From NCBI GenBank assembly GCA_966211675.1, contig CBIHPK010000001.1, positions 124,001 to 188,000 of the forward strand: 64,000 nucleotides of DNA, read 5' to 3'. Position 1 is the stretch's first letter. Every line of letters starts with the position of its first letter. The notes under the pieces are model-generated. The model was given only the letters and a program-made list of their open reading frames with translations, had not been told where the DNA came from and searched no databases. Both the position numbers and the translations under genes were made by a program. Shown one piece after another: positions 36,611 through 45,812 of this stretch. The stretch comes from SCUS01 sp966211675. Lineage in GTDB: Bacteria > Myxococcota_A > Polyangia > Polyangiales > Ga0077539.

Positions 36611-37713
36611 GCCCTCCCTGGTTCGCCCGCGCGCTGGAGCGCGTCGACCGCCGCAACGCCCACCTCTGGGCCCCCGACCTGGCCGCCTCGGCCCTGCGCC
36701 GCGAGGCGCCCGTCGAGGGCCACCCCGTGCACCTCTACGTCTGCGTGGCGGACCACTTCGAGCCCCGCTGGCGCAAGCCCTCGCTCGACGAGGAGCGCCG
36801 CCGGGTGCGCCTCTGGGCCGACGGCTTCCCGGCGCTCGCCGCGCGCCACCGCGACAGCTTCGGCCGCGCCCACCAGCGCACGCTCTTCTTCCCGGTGGAG
36901 GAGTACCGGCCGGAGCACCTGCACGCCATCAACGAGCTCGTGGCCAAGGGGCTCGTCGACGTCGAGGTGCACCTGCACCACGAGAACGACACCGCCGACC
37001 ACCTGCGCGCCACCCTCATGGACTTCGCCGCGCTGCTCCACGAGGAGCACGGCCTGCTCCGCAAGGACCCGCTCACCGGCAAGGTCACCTGGGCCTTCAT
37101 CCACGGCAACTGGGCGCTCGACAACTCGATGCCCGACGGCCGCTACTGCGGCGTCGACGACGAGCTCTCGGTGCTGCTCGACGCGGGATGCTACGTCGAC
37201 ATGACCATGCCGTGCGTCCCGTCCCCGGCGCAGGGCCGCGTGGTCAATCAGGTCTACTACGCGCGCAGCCAGCCGGGCCGCGCCCGGGGCTACGACACCG
37301 GGCGGGAGGTCCGCGTGGGCTCCGCCGCCCGCGACGGCGAGCTGATGCTCATCCCGGGGCCGCTCTCGCTACACTGGAAATCCCGCGCGATGGGCCTCGT
37401 GCCCCGCGTCGAGGCGGCGATGCTGGAGCCGGAGAACCCGGTCCCCTTCGAGCAGCGGGTGCAGGCCTGGATGGAGCACGGGGTGAGCCTCCGCGGCGCG
37501 CCCAACCACCGCTTCGTCAAGCTCCACGCGCACGGCTGCAACGGCGACGCGCCGGAGTGGTTCCTGCGGGAGGGAGGGCCCTTCGACCGGCTGCTCACCA
37601 CGCTGGAGCGGGCGACCTCCGACACGCGCCGCTGGGTGCTCCACTACGTCACCGCGCGCGAGCTCTACGAGACCGTGAAGTCCCTCGAAGACGGCAGCCT
37701 CCCCAACCTCTGA
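36607..37713 (+). CDS. Deacetylase-like protein of an exopolysaccharide cluster
   Basis: 368 residues, ATG overlapping the glycosyltransferase stop. It has HLYVCVADHFEPRW near the start, EVHLHHEND (about residues 119-127) and HGNWALDNS (about 165-173), with HAHGCNG near residue 303. His/Asp spacing resembles NodB-type hydrolases, but the canonical catalytic DxD is not in the usual place, so activity is uncertain. Similar proteins are found in exosortase-A-associated clusters from memory of the family. It is soluble and cytoplasmic. Translational coupling to the glycosyltransferase implies a shared pathway. Confidence 0.7.
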   Translation: MSPPWFARALERVDRRNAHLWAPDLAASALRREAPVEGHPVHLYVCVADHFEPRWRKPSLDEERRRVRLWADGFPALAARHRDSFGRAHQRTLFFPVEEYRPEHLHAINELVAKGLVDVEVHLHHENDTADHLRATLMDFAALLHEEHGLLRKDPLTGKVTWAFIHGNWALDNSMPDGRYCGVDDELSVLLDAGCYVDMTMPCVPSPAQGRVVNQVYYARSQPGRARGYDTGREVRVGSAARDGELMLIPGPLSLHWKSRAMGLVPRVEAAMLEPENPVPFEQRVQAWMEHGVSLRGAPNHRFVKLHAHGCNGDAPEWFLREGGPFDRLLTTLERATSDTRRWVLHYVTARELYETVKSLEDGSLPNL

Positions 37714-37719
37714 GACGTC

Positions 37720-39057
37720 ATGCGCACGGCACTCGGCTACGCGATCCTGATCATCACGGTGCTCATCGCCCTCATCCGCAACCCGCGCTTCGCGGTGTTC
37801 GGCATGGTGGCCTGCGACACCATCCGCCCCGGCGACGAGTTCATCGAGTTCGGGATGGAGACCGTGCGGTTCTCCATCACCTACTACGCCGTCGCGCTCG
37901 GCCTGCTGATCATCTTCTACAAGCGCTACCGCATCACGAGCGACCGCTTCCACTGGGCGATCTTCTTCCTCTTCATGAGCGTCGTGAACTCGGTGCTCCA
38001 CGCGCCCTGCTTCGGCCCCGGGCTCGTGCAGATCGACAACTATTACAAGATGCTCCTGCAGTACTACCTCATCTGCGCATTCATGAGGAATGACGCGCAC
38101 CTGCGGGAGCTGTACTGGGCCATCTCCACCGCCAGCGTGGTCGTCGCGCTGCGCTTCGTATGGGGCAAGTTCCACCTCAACGAGCGCAATTTCGAGGGCG
38201 CCACCGGCGACCGCAACGAGATGGCGATGACGATGGTGATGACCGTGCCCTTCCTGTTCATGCTGGGGCTCACGGCGAAGCGGCACTTCATCCGGATGTT
38301 CGCCTGGTTCTGGATCATCCCGCTCGCGCTCACGGTGCTCTTCAGCCTGTCGCGCGGCGGCATGCTCGGGCTCGGCGCGGTGGGCGGCTACCTGCTCTAC
38401 CGGCTGCACCACAAGCGCTGGCTGGTGGTGGTCGGGGTGATGGTCGCGCTGGTGGGCCTCGCCAACCTGCCCACGGAGGTGACCGCGCGCTTCATGACCA
38501 TCGGTCGCGCCTCGCAGAACGACGCGAGCGCCATCGGCCGGCTCAACGCCTGGGCCGCCGCGCGCAACATGGCCAAGGAGCGCCCGCTCTGGGGCATGGG
38601 CAGCGGCAACTTCCTGGTGAGGTTCGAGAAGTACGCGCCGGTGCCCACGGACATCCACGTGGCGCACTCGTCGTTCTACCAGCTGCTGGGCGAGCAGGGC
38701 CTCGTGGGCCTCGGCATCTGGCTCTACCTCGTGGCGATGTGCTGGCTCGTGGCGAGCTGGTGCGAGATGCGGATGGAGCGCATCCACAAGAAGGAGTGGA
38801 ACCAGCCGCGCTACATGCTCGTCGCCGTGAAGGCCTCGTGGATCGGCTACGTCCTCTGCGGGGCCTTCCTCTCGCAGGAGGACATGGACTTCTTCTATCA
38901 CCTGCTCGCGATCACCTCGCGCTACACCGTGTTCGTCGGCGAATACGAGAAGAAGTACTATCAGGAGCGGGCCCTGGAGCTCGCGGAGCAGCGCATGACG
39001 ATGCCCGAGCCCATCAACGAGCGGCTGACCAATCCCCTCCTCGGCCCGGCGGGCTGA
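37720..39057 (+). CDS. O-antigen ligase/polymerase-like membrane protein, exosortase-A-associated type
   Basis: 445 residues with about ten membrane segments and a large periplasmic loop. The region around FSLSRGGMLGLG, the ERPLWGMGSGNF block and HSSFYQLLGEQGLVGLG match the Wzy_C/O-ligase family, where Arg and His in the large loop attack polyprenyl-linked glycans. The N-terminus and the tail are like the O-glycosylation ligases encoded with exosortase A (TIGR03097). It could polymerise the exopolysaccharide or transfer it to proteins or lipid. It begins 6 bp after the previous gene and is the last of the set, followed by a strong hairpin. Confidence 0.85.
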   Translation: MRTALGYAILIITVLIALIRNPRFAVFGMVACDTIRPGDEFIEFGMETVRFSITYYAVALGLLIIFYKRYRITSDRFHWAIFFLFMSVVNSVLHAPCFGPGLVQIDNYYKMLLQYYLICAFMRNDAHLRELYWAISTASVVVALRFVWGKFHLNERNFEGATGDRNEMAMTMVMTVPFLFMLGLTAKRHFIRMFAWFWIIPLALTVLFSLSRGGMLGLGAVGGYLLYRLHHKRWLVVVGVMVALVGLANLPTEVTARFMTIGRASQNDASAIGRLNAWAAARNMAKERPLWGMGSGNFLVRFEKYAPVPTDIHVAHSSFYQLLGEQGLVGLGIWLYLVAMCWLVASWCEMRMERIHKKEWNQPRYMLVAVKASWIGYVLCGAFLSQEDMDFFYHLLAITSRYTVFVGEYEKKYYQERALELAEQRMTMPEPINERLTNPLLGPAG

Positions 39058-39070
39058 AGGGATTGGAATA

Positions 39071-39098
39071 CAGGGCCCCGTAAGTTCGCGGGGCCCTG
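39071..39098. terminator. Strong bidirectional terminator-like hairpin
   Basis: A perfect 10-bp stem, CAGGGCCCCG with CGGGGCCCTG, and an 8-nt loop lie 13 bp after the O-ligase stop and 20 bp before the convergent lipoprotein stop. There is no T-tract, as is common in GC-rich genomes. Confidence 0.65.
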
Positions 39099-39118
39099 CG
39101 GCGGTGGGGAGTGAGGGC

Positions 39119-42100
39119 CTACGGGCGGTTGTAGCGGAGGGTGTACGCGCCGCCGGTCCCCGCCGCGAAGGCGTCGACGAAGAGCGCGTGCAGGCGGGCG
39201 GTCTGGGCGTAGGTCGAGCTGAGGTCCGACTGGAGCCCGCAGGTGACGGGGCCGTTGTCATTGCAGGCGCGGGTGCCGTTGCCGTGCATCACGTTGAGCA
39301 CCGTGTCGAAGGCCGCGGAGCCGCAGGTCTGCGCCGTGAGCGTGGAGGTCGCCGCGCCGGGGCAGCTGCGCCACCAGTAGGCGTTCTCCAGCCCAGCGCC
39401 GCCGCAGGTGCCGGAGGTGACCGCCCCGGTGGCGGGGGTGGTGGCGAGGACGCCGGCCGTCGATCCGACGCCCTGCGCGAGCGCCGCGAGGGTGCCGGCC
39501 CCGGCGGGGACGTGCTCGAGGTGCACCGTGGCGGTGCCGGTGCGGTTGGCGTAGCCGCTCAGCACCAGGTACCAGGTGCCGGCGTCGAGCGAGGTGACGA
39601 CCATGGAGTTGAGACCCTGGCCGGTGCAGAAGCCGCCCGCGTCGTCGTTGCAGACCGTGTCGCCCGCGGTGCGGCTGGCGGACACCGGGACGCCGGCGGC
39701 GTCGGTGAAGTAGAGCACCGTGTCGTAGGCGCTGCCGAAGGTGTCGACGTAGACCAGCTCTCGCTGCGAGAGCGTGAACTGATAGAACAGGTCGGCGCCC
39801 GTGTTCACCCCCGCCGTGAGGCAGGGGACGGCGGTCTGGTTGGTCGCGCTGCGGGTGTCCGCGGTGAACTCCACCGTGGGCTGCGCGAGGCTGAGCACCG
39901 TCGCCCCGGCGCGCGTGTCGTTGGCCGGCGGGGCCGCGACGCAGGCGCCCGCGGTGCAGGTCTGGCCCGACCCGCAGCGCGTGCCGCACGCGCCGCAGTG
40001 GGCGGTGGAGGAGCGCAGGTCGAAGCAGCCCCCGCTGCAGAAGGTCGTGCCCGCCGGGCAGGAGGTCACGCAGGCTCCGGCGGCGCAGGCCTGGCCGACG
40101 TTGCAGCGACGGCCGCAGGCGCCGCAGTTGAGCGAGTCGGTGCGCAGGTCGAGCTCGCAGCCGTTGGCCGCCACGCGGTCGCAGTTGCCGAAGCCCGCGG
40201 CGCAGGTGCCCACGGCGCAGGCGCCGCCGGTGCAGGCCGCGGTGGCGTTGGCGAGGTTGCAGCGGTTGCCGCACGCGCCGCAGTCGGTGACCGTGGTGAG
40301 CGCGGTCTCGCAGCCGTTGGGCGCCGCGCGGTCGCAGTTGCCGAAGCCCGCGGCGCAGGCGCCGAGCTCGCACGCGCCGTTGCCGCAGGTGGCCGTGGCG
40401 TTGGCGAAGGCGCAGCGGTTGCCGCACGCGCCGCAGCTGGCGGCGGAGGAGAGCAGCCCGGTCTCGCAGCCGTTGGCGAGGCTGGCGTCGCAGTTGGCGA
40501 AGCCGCGGTTGCAGCTGAGGGCGCAGGCGCTGGCGGTGCACGACGAGAGCCCGTTGGCGGGCGTCGCCGGGCAGCGGACGTTGCAGCCGCCGCAGTTGTT
40601 GATGTCCGACTCCGGGTTGACGCAGGTGGAGCCGCAGATGATCGCCGGGGTCGAGCACACGGCCGTGCAGACGCTCCCGACGCAGGCCGCGTTGCTGGCG
40701 CAGGCGATGCCGCAGCCGCCGCAGTGGGCGCGGTTGTTGGTGGTGTTGGTCTCGCAGCCGTTGGCCGCCATGCCGTCGCAGTTGGCGAAGCCGGCGTTGC
40801 AGCTGCCGATCGCGCACGCGCTGCTCACGCAGGCCGGGGTCGCGTTGGCGAAGGCGCAGCGGTTGCCGCAGGCGCCGCAGTGGGCGACGGAGGTGGCGAG
40901 GGTGACCTCGCAGCCGTTGAGGGCGGACCCGTCGCAGCTGCCGAAGCCGGCGTTGCAGGTGATGCCGCAGGTCGACCCCGCGCACACGGGCGCGGCGTTG
41001 GCGCGCGCCGGGCAGGCGGTCCCGCAGGCGCCGCAGTTGGCCGCGGAGGTGGTGGTGTTCACCTCGCAGCCGTTGGCGGGGTTGGCGTCGCAGTCGGCGG
41101 TGCCCGTCGGGCACACGGTGCCGCAGACGCCCGCGGTGCATCGGGCCATGGCCCCGCCGCCCGCCACGCAGGCGCGACCGCAGGCGCCGCAGTTGGCGGT
41201 GTCGTTGCCGAGGGTGGTCTCGCAGCCGTTGGCCGCCATGCCGTCGCAGTTGGCGAAGCCGGCGGAGCAGGTGCCGACCGCGCAGGCGCCCGCGGTGCAG
41301 ACGCCGGTGCCGTTGGCGACGGCGCAGCGGGTGCCGCAGCCGCCGCAGTTGGCGACGTCGCTCGAGGGGTTCACGCAGACGCCGGTGCAGCAGGTCGAGC
41401 CCGCTCCGCAGGCGGTGCCGCAGGCGCCGCAGTTGGCGCCGTCGTTGTTGGTGTTGACGCAGCTGGAGCCGCAGCAGGTCGAGCCGGCGCCGCAGGCCCG
41501 GGTGGGCGAGCAGCCGGGCACGCACATGTTGCTGCGGCAGATGGTGCCGATGGCGCAGTCGCCGTCGCCGGTGCAGCCCACGCAGGCGTGCATGGTGGTG
41601 TCGCAGACCGATCCGCTCGCGCAGTCCGCGGCGTTGCGACAGCCCGCGGCGCAGCGGTTGGACGCGCAGTAGTTGCCCACCGGGCAGACGTCCTCCGCGG
41701 TGGTGCAGGGCACGCAGCGGTTGGTGGTGAGGTCGCAGACCGGACCGCCCGTGGCGGTCGCGCAGTCCGACGAGGCGCGGCACTCGAGCATCGGGCCGCC
41801 GTCAGCGGTCCCGGTGTCGTCGGCGGGGCCCGCGTCGGTGGCGCCGGTGTCCGTGGGGGTGGCGGCGTCGTCGGTGACGCCGGTGTCCGTGGGGGTGGCG
41901 GCGTCGTCGGTGGCGCCGGTGTCCGCGGGGGTCGCGGCGTCGTCGGTGACGCCGGTGTCCGTGGTGACCCCGGTGTCCTCCGTCGCGGGCACGTCGGTGC
42001 GGCCGTCGTCGGTAGAGACCGGGACGTCCGGCGTACCCGTGTCGACGACCGGAACATCGACGCCGCCATTGTCGGTGGCGATCACGTCCGAGGTCGAGGC

Positions 42101-42199
42101 GTCGCCGCCCACCACCGAAGACGAGTCATCACAGCCTGTCGCAGCGAGCTGCAACGCGCCCACGAGCAGGGCTCCGTGGGCAAACCTCCATCGAGTCAT
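39119..42199 (-). CDS. Large Cys-rich repeat lipoprotein with two PPC-like C-terminal domains
   Basis: 1026 residues. Lipobox AATGC (Cys23) is followed by an Asp/Thr/Val-rich linker (24-135) containing 12-residue DTG(A/V)TDDAATP repeats. Residues about 140-760 are a long run of Cys-rich units of the forms NCGACGxxC and GFxNCDxxxANGCE, each about 45 residues and rich in disulfides. The last about 265 residues hold two beta-sandwich segments like bacterial pre-peptidase C-terminal (PPC) domains, with FYQFTL and GTWYLVLSGY blocks. The protein should project from the outer membrane. Function is unknown, with adhesion or binding as guesses. It is a single gene with its own promoter. Confidence 0.82.
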   Translation of the reverse strand: MTRWRFAHGALLVGALQLAATGCDDSSSVVGGDASTSDVIATDNGGVDVPVVDTGTPDVPVSTDDGRTDVPATEDTGVTTDTGVTDDAATPADTGATDDAATPTDTGVTDDAATPTDTGATDAGPADDTGTADGGPMLECRASSDCATATGGPVCDLTTNRCVPCTTAEDVCPVGNYCASNRCAAGCRNAADCASGSVCDTTMHACVGCTGDGDCAIGTICRSNMCVPGCSPTRACGAGSTCCGSSCVNTNNDGANCGACGTACGAGSTCCTGVCVNPSSDVANCGGCGTRCAVANGTGVCTAGACAVGTCSAGFANCDGMAANGCETTLGNDTANCGACGRACVAGGGAMARCTAGVCGTVCPTGTADCDANPANGCEVNTTTSAANCGACGTACPARANAAPVCAGSTCGITCNAGFGSCDGSALNGCEVTLATSVAHCGACGNRCAFANATPACVSSACAIGSCNAGFANCDGMAANGCETNTTNNRAHCGGCGIACASNAACVGSVCTAVCSTPAIICGSTCVNPESDINNCGGCNVRCPATPANGLSSCTASACALSCNRGFANCDASLANGCETGLLSSAASCGACGNRCAFANATATCGNGACELGACAAGFGNCDRAAPNGCETALTTVTDCGACGNRCNLANATAACTGGACAVGTCAAGFGNCDRVAANGCELDLRTDSLNCGACGRRCNVGQACAAGACVTSCPAGTTFCSGGCFDLRSSTAHCGACGTRCGSGQTCTAGACVAAPPANDTRAGATVLSLAQPTVEFTADTRSATNQTAVPCLTAGVNTGADLFYQFTLSQRELVYVDTFGSAYDTVLYFTDAAGVPVSASRTAGDTVCNDDAGGFCTGQGLNSMVVTSLDAGTWYLVLSGYANRTGTATVHLEHVPAGAGTLAALAQGVGSTAGVLATTPATGAVTSGTCGGAGLENAYWWRSCPGAATSTLTAQTCGSAAFDTVLNVMHGNGTRACNDNGPVTCGLQSDLSSTYAQTARLHALFVDAFAAGTGGAYTLRYNRP
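41834..41959 (-). repeat. Tandem 36-bp repeats in the lipoprotein linker
   Basis: About three and a half 36-bp units encode DTG(A/V)TDDAATP(A/T). Adjacent units differ at very few bases, so this coding array is young and could vary in copy number. Confidence 0.7.
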
Positions 42200-42392
42200 A
42201 GGGCGATAGGTCCTTTCTGGGTGCGGTCGAGCGCCACGCGATCCCCGGCGCTTCAGCTCCCCACGCTACATCGCCCCCGCCGAGGCCGGTGCTTCGCATG
42301 GCTCCCCCGAAGCCTCCCCGACGCGATGCTGGTGAATCCTCGACCCCCTTGCCGACGTCTCTGGACACCATGACGTTCGGAGGTACAAGCCG
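42200..42392. promoter_or_regulatory. Divergent region between Cys-rich lipoprotein and MlaC-like genes
   Basis: 193 bp contain the promoters of both genes. I see no clear sigma-70 match and no small ORF or RNA. Confidence 0.35.
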
Positions 42393-43049
42393 ATGATGAA
42401 CCTTGATCGACGGAGCCTCGGGGCCCTCTTCCTCTCCGCGGCGGCGGCGCTGGCCGTGGCGCCTGCGCACGCGCAGCCCGCGGGGCCCGATCCCCGGCGC
42501 TGGGTCGAGGGCCGCCTCGGGGCGGTCACCCGGCTGCTCTCGCAGGGCAGCGACGCCGGCGTCGAGGCGACGGCGGCCCGCGACGCGCAGGTGGCGCGCA
42601 TCCTCAACGGGATGCTCGACATCGAGGAGCTGGGCCGCCGCGCGCTCGACCCCTATTTCGCCCAGCAGACGCCCGCCGACCAGGAGGCCTTCGTGTCGCT
42701 GCTGCGGCAGCTCATCGAGCGAAACTACCGGCAGAACCTGGAGTCCACGCTCAACTGGACGGTCACCTACGCGCCCTCGGTCACCGCCGCCGACGGCTCC
42801 GCGGTGGTGCCCACGACGGCGCGCTCTCGCACCAACACCCGCGCCGAGCCGGTGACCATCGACTACCACCTGCGCCGCCGCGGCAGCGACTGGATCGTCT
42901 ACGACATCGTGACCAACCGCTCGTCGCTGGTGCAGTCCTACCGCGACGGGTACACGCGCATCGTGCGAGAGCACGGCTTCACGGAGCTGCTGCGGCGCCT
43001 GCGACAGCGGGTGGCGGCCCTCGGCAGCGGCGCTCGGGTGAATCCGTGA
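42393..43049 (+). CDS. MlaC/Ttg2D-family periplasmic phospholipid-binding protein
   Basis: 218 residues. A signal peptide with an RR near the start (DRRSLGAL) ends at AHA-QP (about residue 27); it may be Tat- or Sec-dependent. ILNGMLDIEELGRRALDPYF, NYRQNLE and WIVYDIVTNRSSLVQSYR match MlaC, which carries phospholipid between the outer membrane and the MlaFEDB transporter. The other mla genes are not nearby, so it may work with a transporter elsewhere. It stands first in a rightward run with DUF507 and downstream genes, and fits the outer-membrane theme of this window. Confidence 0.85.
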   Translation: MMNLDRRSLGALFLSAAAALAVAPAHAQPAGPDPRRWVEGRLGAVTRLLSQGSDAGVEATAARDAQVARILNGMLDIEELGRRALDPYFAQQTPADQEAFVSLLRQLIERNYRQNLESTLNWTVTYAPSVTAADGSAVVPTTARSRTNTRAEPVTIDYHLRRRGSDWIVYDIVTNRSSLVQSYRDGYTRIVREHGFTELLRRLRQRVAALGSGARVNP

Positions 43050-43118
43050 CCGTCCGGCGAGGACGTTCACTCGTGCGTTGACACCCGCCGGGGCAGCGGG
43101 GCATACGATTTCGGCTGC

Positions 43119-43631
43119 ATGAAGCTCTATTCCAGCAAGGTCCCGGTGATCGCGATGGACATCGTGCGGGTGCTCACCGCCGAGAAGGACATCGAGGTCA
43201 CCAGCGCGCGCGAGGTCGAGGCCGACATCGAGGCCGTGCTGCGGGAGTACCTGCGCATGGAGCGAGACCTCACCGAGAAGGCCAAGGACCGGGTGGAGCA
43301 GGTGGGCGGCGGCCGCGAGGACATCGCCCGGGTCAAGAAGACCATGGCCGAGGCGAAGAACATCGGCCTCGGGGGGGATGCGATCTCGTTCATCCTGAAC
43401 CAGATCATCGTGATGCTGATGCGGTCGCCCCACGTGGACGAGGTCTTCTCCGAGGACGACGTCATCCGCCGCAAGGCCAAGAAGATCCTGGAGCGCCACA
43501 TGTCCGCCGACGAGGAGCTGGACAAGGAAGTGCGCGACCAGATCAAGAACTTCCAGGAGGGCACCCGCACCTGGGAGGTCGAGTACCAGCGCGTGACGGA
43601 GCAGGTGAAGCGCCGTCGCGGAATTACCTGA
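43119..43631 (+). CDS. DUF507-family protein
   Basis: 170 residues. The sequence is charged and helical with MKLYSSKVPVIAMDIVR at the start and IRRKAKKILERHMSADEELDKEV near residue 125, both typical of DUF507. No signal peptide or membrane segment. DUF507 proteins are small, found in deltaproteobacteria and allied groups, and of unknown function. It is separated by 69 bp from the MlaC-like gene and 22 bp from the zinc-ribbon gene. No clear Shine-Dalgarno is present. Confidence 0.9.
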   Translation: MKLYSSKVPVIAMDIVRVLTAEKDIEVTSAREVEADIEAVLREYLRMERDLTEKAKDRVEQVGGGREDIARVKKTMAEAKNIGLGGDAISFILNQIIVMLMRSPHVDEVFSEDDVIRRKAKKILERHMSADEELDKEVRDQIKNFQEGTRTWEVEYQRVTEQVKRRRGIT

Positions 43632-43653
43632 AGCGAAGGGCTATAACGCCGCC

Positions 43654-43968
43654 ATGTGGATCCCGAAGGTCGAAGAGAAGAAGCACTTCTGCCACAAGTG
43701 CAAGAACGAGCTGGTCTTCGAGGTGAAGATGGGTCGGCGCGACCAGTGCCCGCACTGCGGCGCCGACCTCCAGTGCTGCAAGAACTGCGAGTTCTGGGAC
43801 GTGAGCGCGCACAACCAGTGCCGCGAGAAGATCACCGAGTACATCCCCGATCGCGAGGCGGCGAACTTCTGTTCGTTCTTCACGTTCAAGAACGGCGAGC
43901 CCGGCACCAACGAGGGCGAGCTCAAGGCCAAGTCGAAGCTGGCGGCGCTGTTCGCCCCGAAGAAGTGA
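43654..43968 (+). CDS. Small zinc-ribbon protein
   Basis: 104 residues. Three Cys pairs are seen: FCHKCKN (Cys13, Cys16), CPHCG (about 32-35) and CCKNCEFWD (about 42-46), with two later Cys near 57 and 73, giving one clear zinc ribbon and perhaps a second site. The C-terminal tail is Lys-rich. I recognise no named family, though compact proteins like this often sit next to DUF507 genes in this group, from memory. It probably binds nucleic acid or a protein partner. Confidence 0.8.
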   Translation: MWIPKVEEKKHFCHKCKNELVFEVKMGRRDQCPHCGADLQCCKNCEFWDVSAHNQCREKITEYIPDREAANFCSFFTFKNGEPGTNEGELKAKSKLAALFAPKK

Positions 43969-43981
43969 AGAGGTAGCGCGC

Positions 43982-44920
43982 GTGAAGGTGCTGGTGACGG
44001 GCGGGGCGGGCTTCATCGGCGGGCACATCATCGACGCGCTGCTGGCGCAGAACGCCGAGGTGCGCGTCATCGACAATCTCTCCACGGGCAAGCGGGAGAA
44101 CATCGACCGCGTGCGCAACCGCGTGGACTTCATCGAGGCCGACATCTGCGACCCGGAGGCCATCGCGCGGGCGGTGCACGGGGTCGAGCTGGTCTTCCAC
44201 GAGGCGGCGATCCCGAGCGTGTCGCGCAGCGTGGCCGACCCGGTGGCTAGCAACCAGGCCAACGTCGGCGGCACCGTGTCGGTGCTCAACGCGGCCCGCC
44301 TCGCGGGCGTGCGCAAGCTGGTCTACGCCGCGAGCTCGAGCGCCTACGGCGACACGCCGACGCTGCCGAAGGTCGAGACCATGACCCCGCGGCCGATGAG
44401 CCCCTACGCCATCAGCAAGCTCGCGGGGGAGCAGTACGTCACGGTCTTCGGCAAGCTCTACGGCTTCGAGACCGTGTCGCTGCGCTACTTCAACGTCTTC
44501 GGCCCGCGGCAGGACCCGAAGAGCGAGTACGCCGCGGTGATCCCGCGCTTCGTCACCACCATCCTGGCGGGCCAGCGGCCGGTCATCTTCGGCGACGGCG
44601 AGCAGACGCGGGACTTCTGCTTCATCGAGAACACCGTGAGCGCCAACCTCCTCGCGGCGAAGGCCACCACGCGCGGCGAGGTGGTCAACGTCGCCTGCGG
44701 CGCGCGGGTCTCGCTCAACGCGCTCATCGGGCTCATCAACGAGGAGCTCGGCACCGACGTGAAGCCCGAGTACGCCCCCGGCCGCCCGGGCGACGTGCGC
44801 GACTCGCTCGCGGACATCTCCGCGGCGCGGCAGCTCCTCGGGTACGAGGTGCTCTACGACCTGCGGGCCGGCCTGAAGAAGGCCATCGACTGGTACCGGG
44901 CGAACCCCGTCGGCGCGTAG
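43982..44920 (+). CDS. NAD-dependent nucleotide-sugar epimerase (extended SDR, GalE/WbpP-like)
   Basis: 312 residues with GTG start. The Rossmann NAD motif is VTGGAGFIGGHI, the SDR catalytic pair is YAISK with an upstream Ser in the YAASSSAYGDT segment, and the NxFGPRQDP block marks nucleotide-sugar epimerases. It resembles UDP-glucose or UDP-N-acetylglucosamine 4-epimerases; exact sugar specificity cannot be read. It would feed surface polysaccharide synthesis, possibly the cluster 6 kb upstream. It begins 13 bp after the zinc-ribbon gene. Confidence 0.9.
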   Translation: MKVLVTGGAGFIGGHIIDALLAQNAEVRVIDNLSTGKRENIDRVRNRVDFIEADICDPEAIARAVHGVELVFHEAAIPSVSRSVADPVASNQANVGGTVSVLNAARLAGVRKLVYAASSSAYGDTPTLPKVETMTPRPMSPYAISKLAGEQYVTVFGKLYGFETVSLRYFNVFGPRQDPKSEYAAVIPRFVTTILAGQRPVIFGDGEQTRDFCFIENTVSANLLAAKATTRGEVVNVACGARVSLNALIGLINEELGTDVKPEYAPGRPGDVRDSLADISAARQLLGYEVLYDLRAGLKKAIDWYRANPVGA

Positions 44921-44941
44921 CGGAAGGGGAGGAAGGTCCCC

Positions 44942-45808
44942 GTGCGGAGCATGACGGGCTTCGGCGCGGGGGACGCGCGCCTCGGCGGGGCGACGGTCTC
45001 GCTGGAGCTGCGCTCGGTGAACCATCGCTACCTGGAGGTGCGCGTGCGCCTCCCCCGCGAGCTCGCCGAGCACAGCGTCTTCGTCGAGCAGCGGGTGCGG
45101 GCCCACCTCGGCCGGGGCCGGGTGGACGTGAGCGGCCACGTCGAGGGGACCCTCGCCGGCGCGTACGCCTTCGACGAGGAGCGGGCCCGCGCGGTGCTCG
45201 CCTCCATGCAGCGCATGGCCGACTCGCTGGGCTACACCGAGCGGGTCCCGCTGTCGGTGCTCGGGGCGATGCCGGAGCTGTTCACCAGCGCGGGAGCCTT
45301 CGCCCCGGGCGAGGCGAGGGAGGCGCTCGACGCGGCGCTGAGTGACGCCGTGGCGCGCTTCGAGGAGAGCCGAGCGTCCGAGGGCGCGCACCTGCGGGTG
45401 GCGATGGAGGCGCTGCTGGCGGCGGTGGTGGGCGCCGTCGAGGCGGTGTCGGAGCACGCCGAGGGGATGACCGCGCGGCTGCGGGCGAGGGGCCGCGCGA
45501 GGGTGCTGGGCGCGCTCGGCGAGCTGATCGTCGACGAGTCGCGGCTCTCGCAGGAGCTGGTGCTGTGGAGCGAGCGCTCGGACGTGAGCGAGGAGCTGAC
45601 GCGGCTGCGGGCGCACGCCCACGCGATGCGCGCCCTGCTGTCCGAGGAGGGCGCCATCGGCCGGCGGATGGACTTCCTGCTCCAGGAGATGGCCCGCGAG
45701 GCCAACACGCTCGGGGCGAAGGCGACCGACGCGGCGGCCACCATCGGGGTGGTGGCGTTGAAGGCAGACCTTGAGCGGATGCGCGAGCAGGCGCAGAACA
45801 TCGAGTGA
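44942..45808 (+). CDS. yicC: YicC/YloC-family endoribonuclease
   Basis: 288 residues with a GTG start. The N-terminal signature RSMTGFG (2-8) and SVNHRYLEVRVRLP (about 27-40), with the C-terminal DFLLQEMAREANTLGAKA block, identify YicC. Recent work assigns RNase activity to this family, and it is linked to RNA decay and stationary-phase survival. It stands 4 bp before gmk, the same order as in many bacteria (yicC-gmk), which supports both calls. Confidence 0.93.
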   Translation: MRSMTGFGAGDARLGGATVSLELRSVNHRYLEVRVRLPRELAEHSVFVEQRVRAHLGRGRVDVSGHVEGTLAGAYAFDEERARAVLASMQRMADSLGYTERVPLSVLGAMPELFTSAGAFAPGEAREALDAALSDAVARFEESRASEGAHLRVAMEALLAAVVGAVEAVSEHAEGMTARLRARGRARVLGALGELIVDESRLSQELVLWSERSDVSEELTRLRAHAHAMRALLSEEGAIGRRMDFLLQEMAREANTLGAKATDAAATIGVVALKADLERMREQAQNIE

Positions 45809-45812
45809 TCTG

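Noticed and set aside
33413..39057. An exosortase gene hidden in the exopolysaccharide cluster
   Set aside because: The polytopic protein at 37720 has O-ligase features and no exosortase Cys/Arg/His triad could be found; no other polytopic ORF is in the cluster.
39104..42373. 1089-residue Gly/Ala/Val-rich frame on the plus strand
   Set aside because: It mirrors the Cys-rich lipoprotein gene and the repeats arise from that gene's own periodicity.
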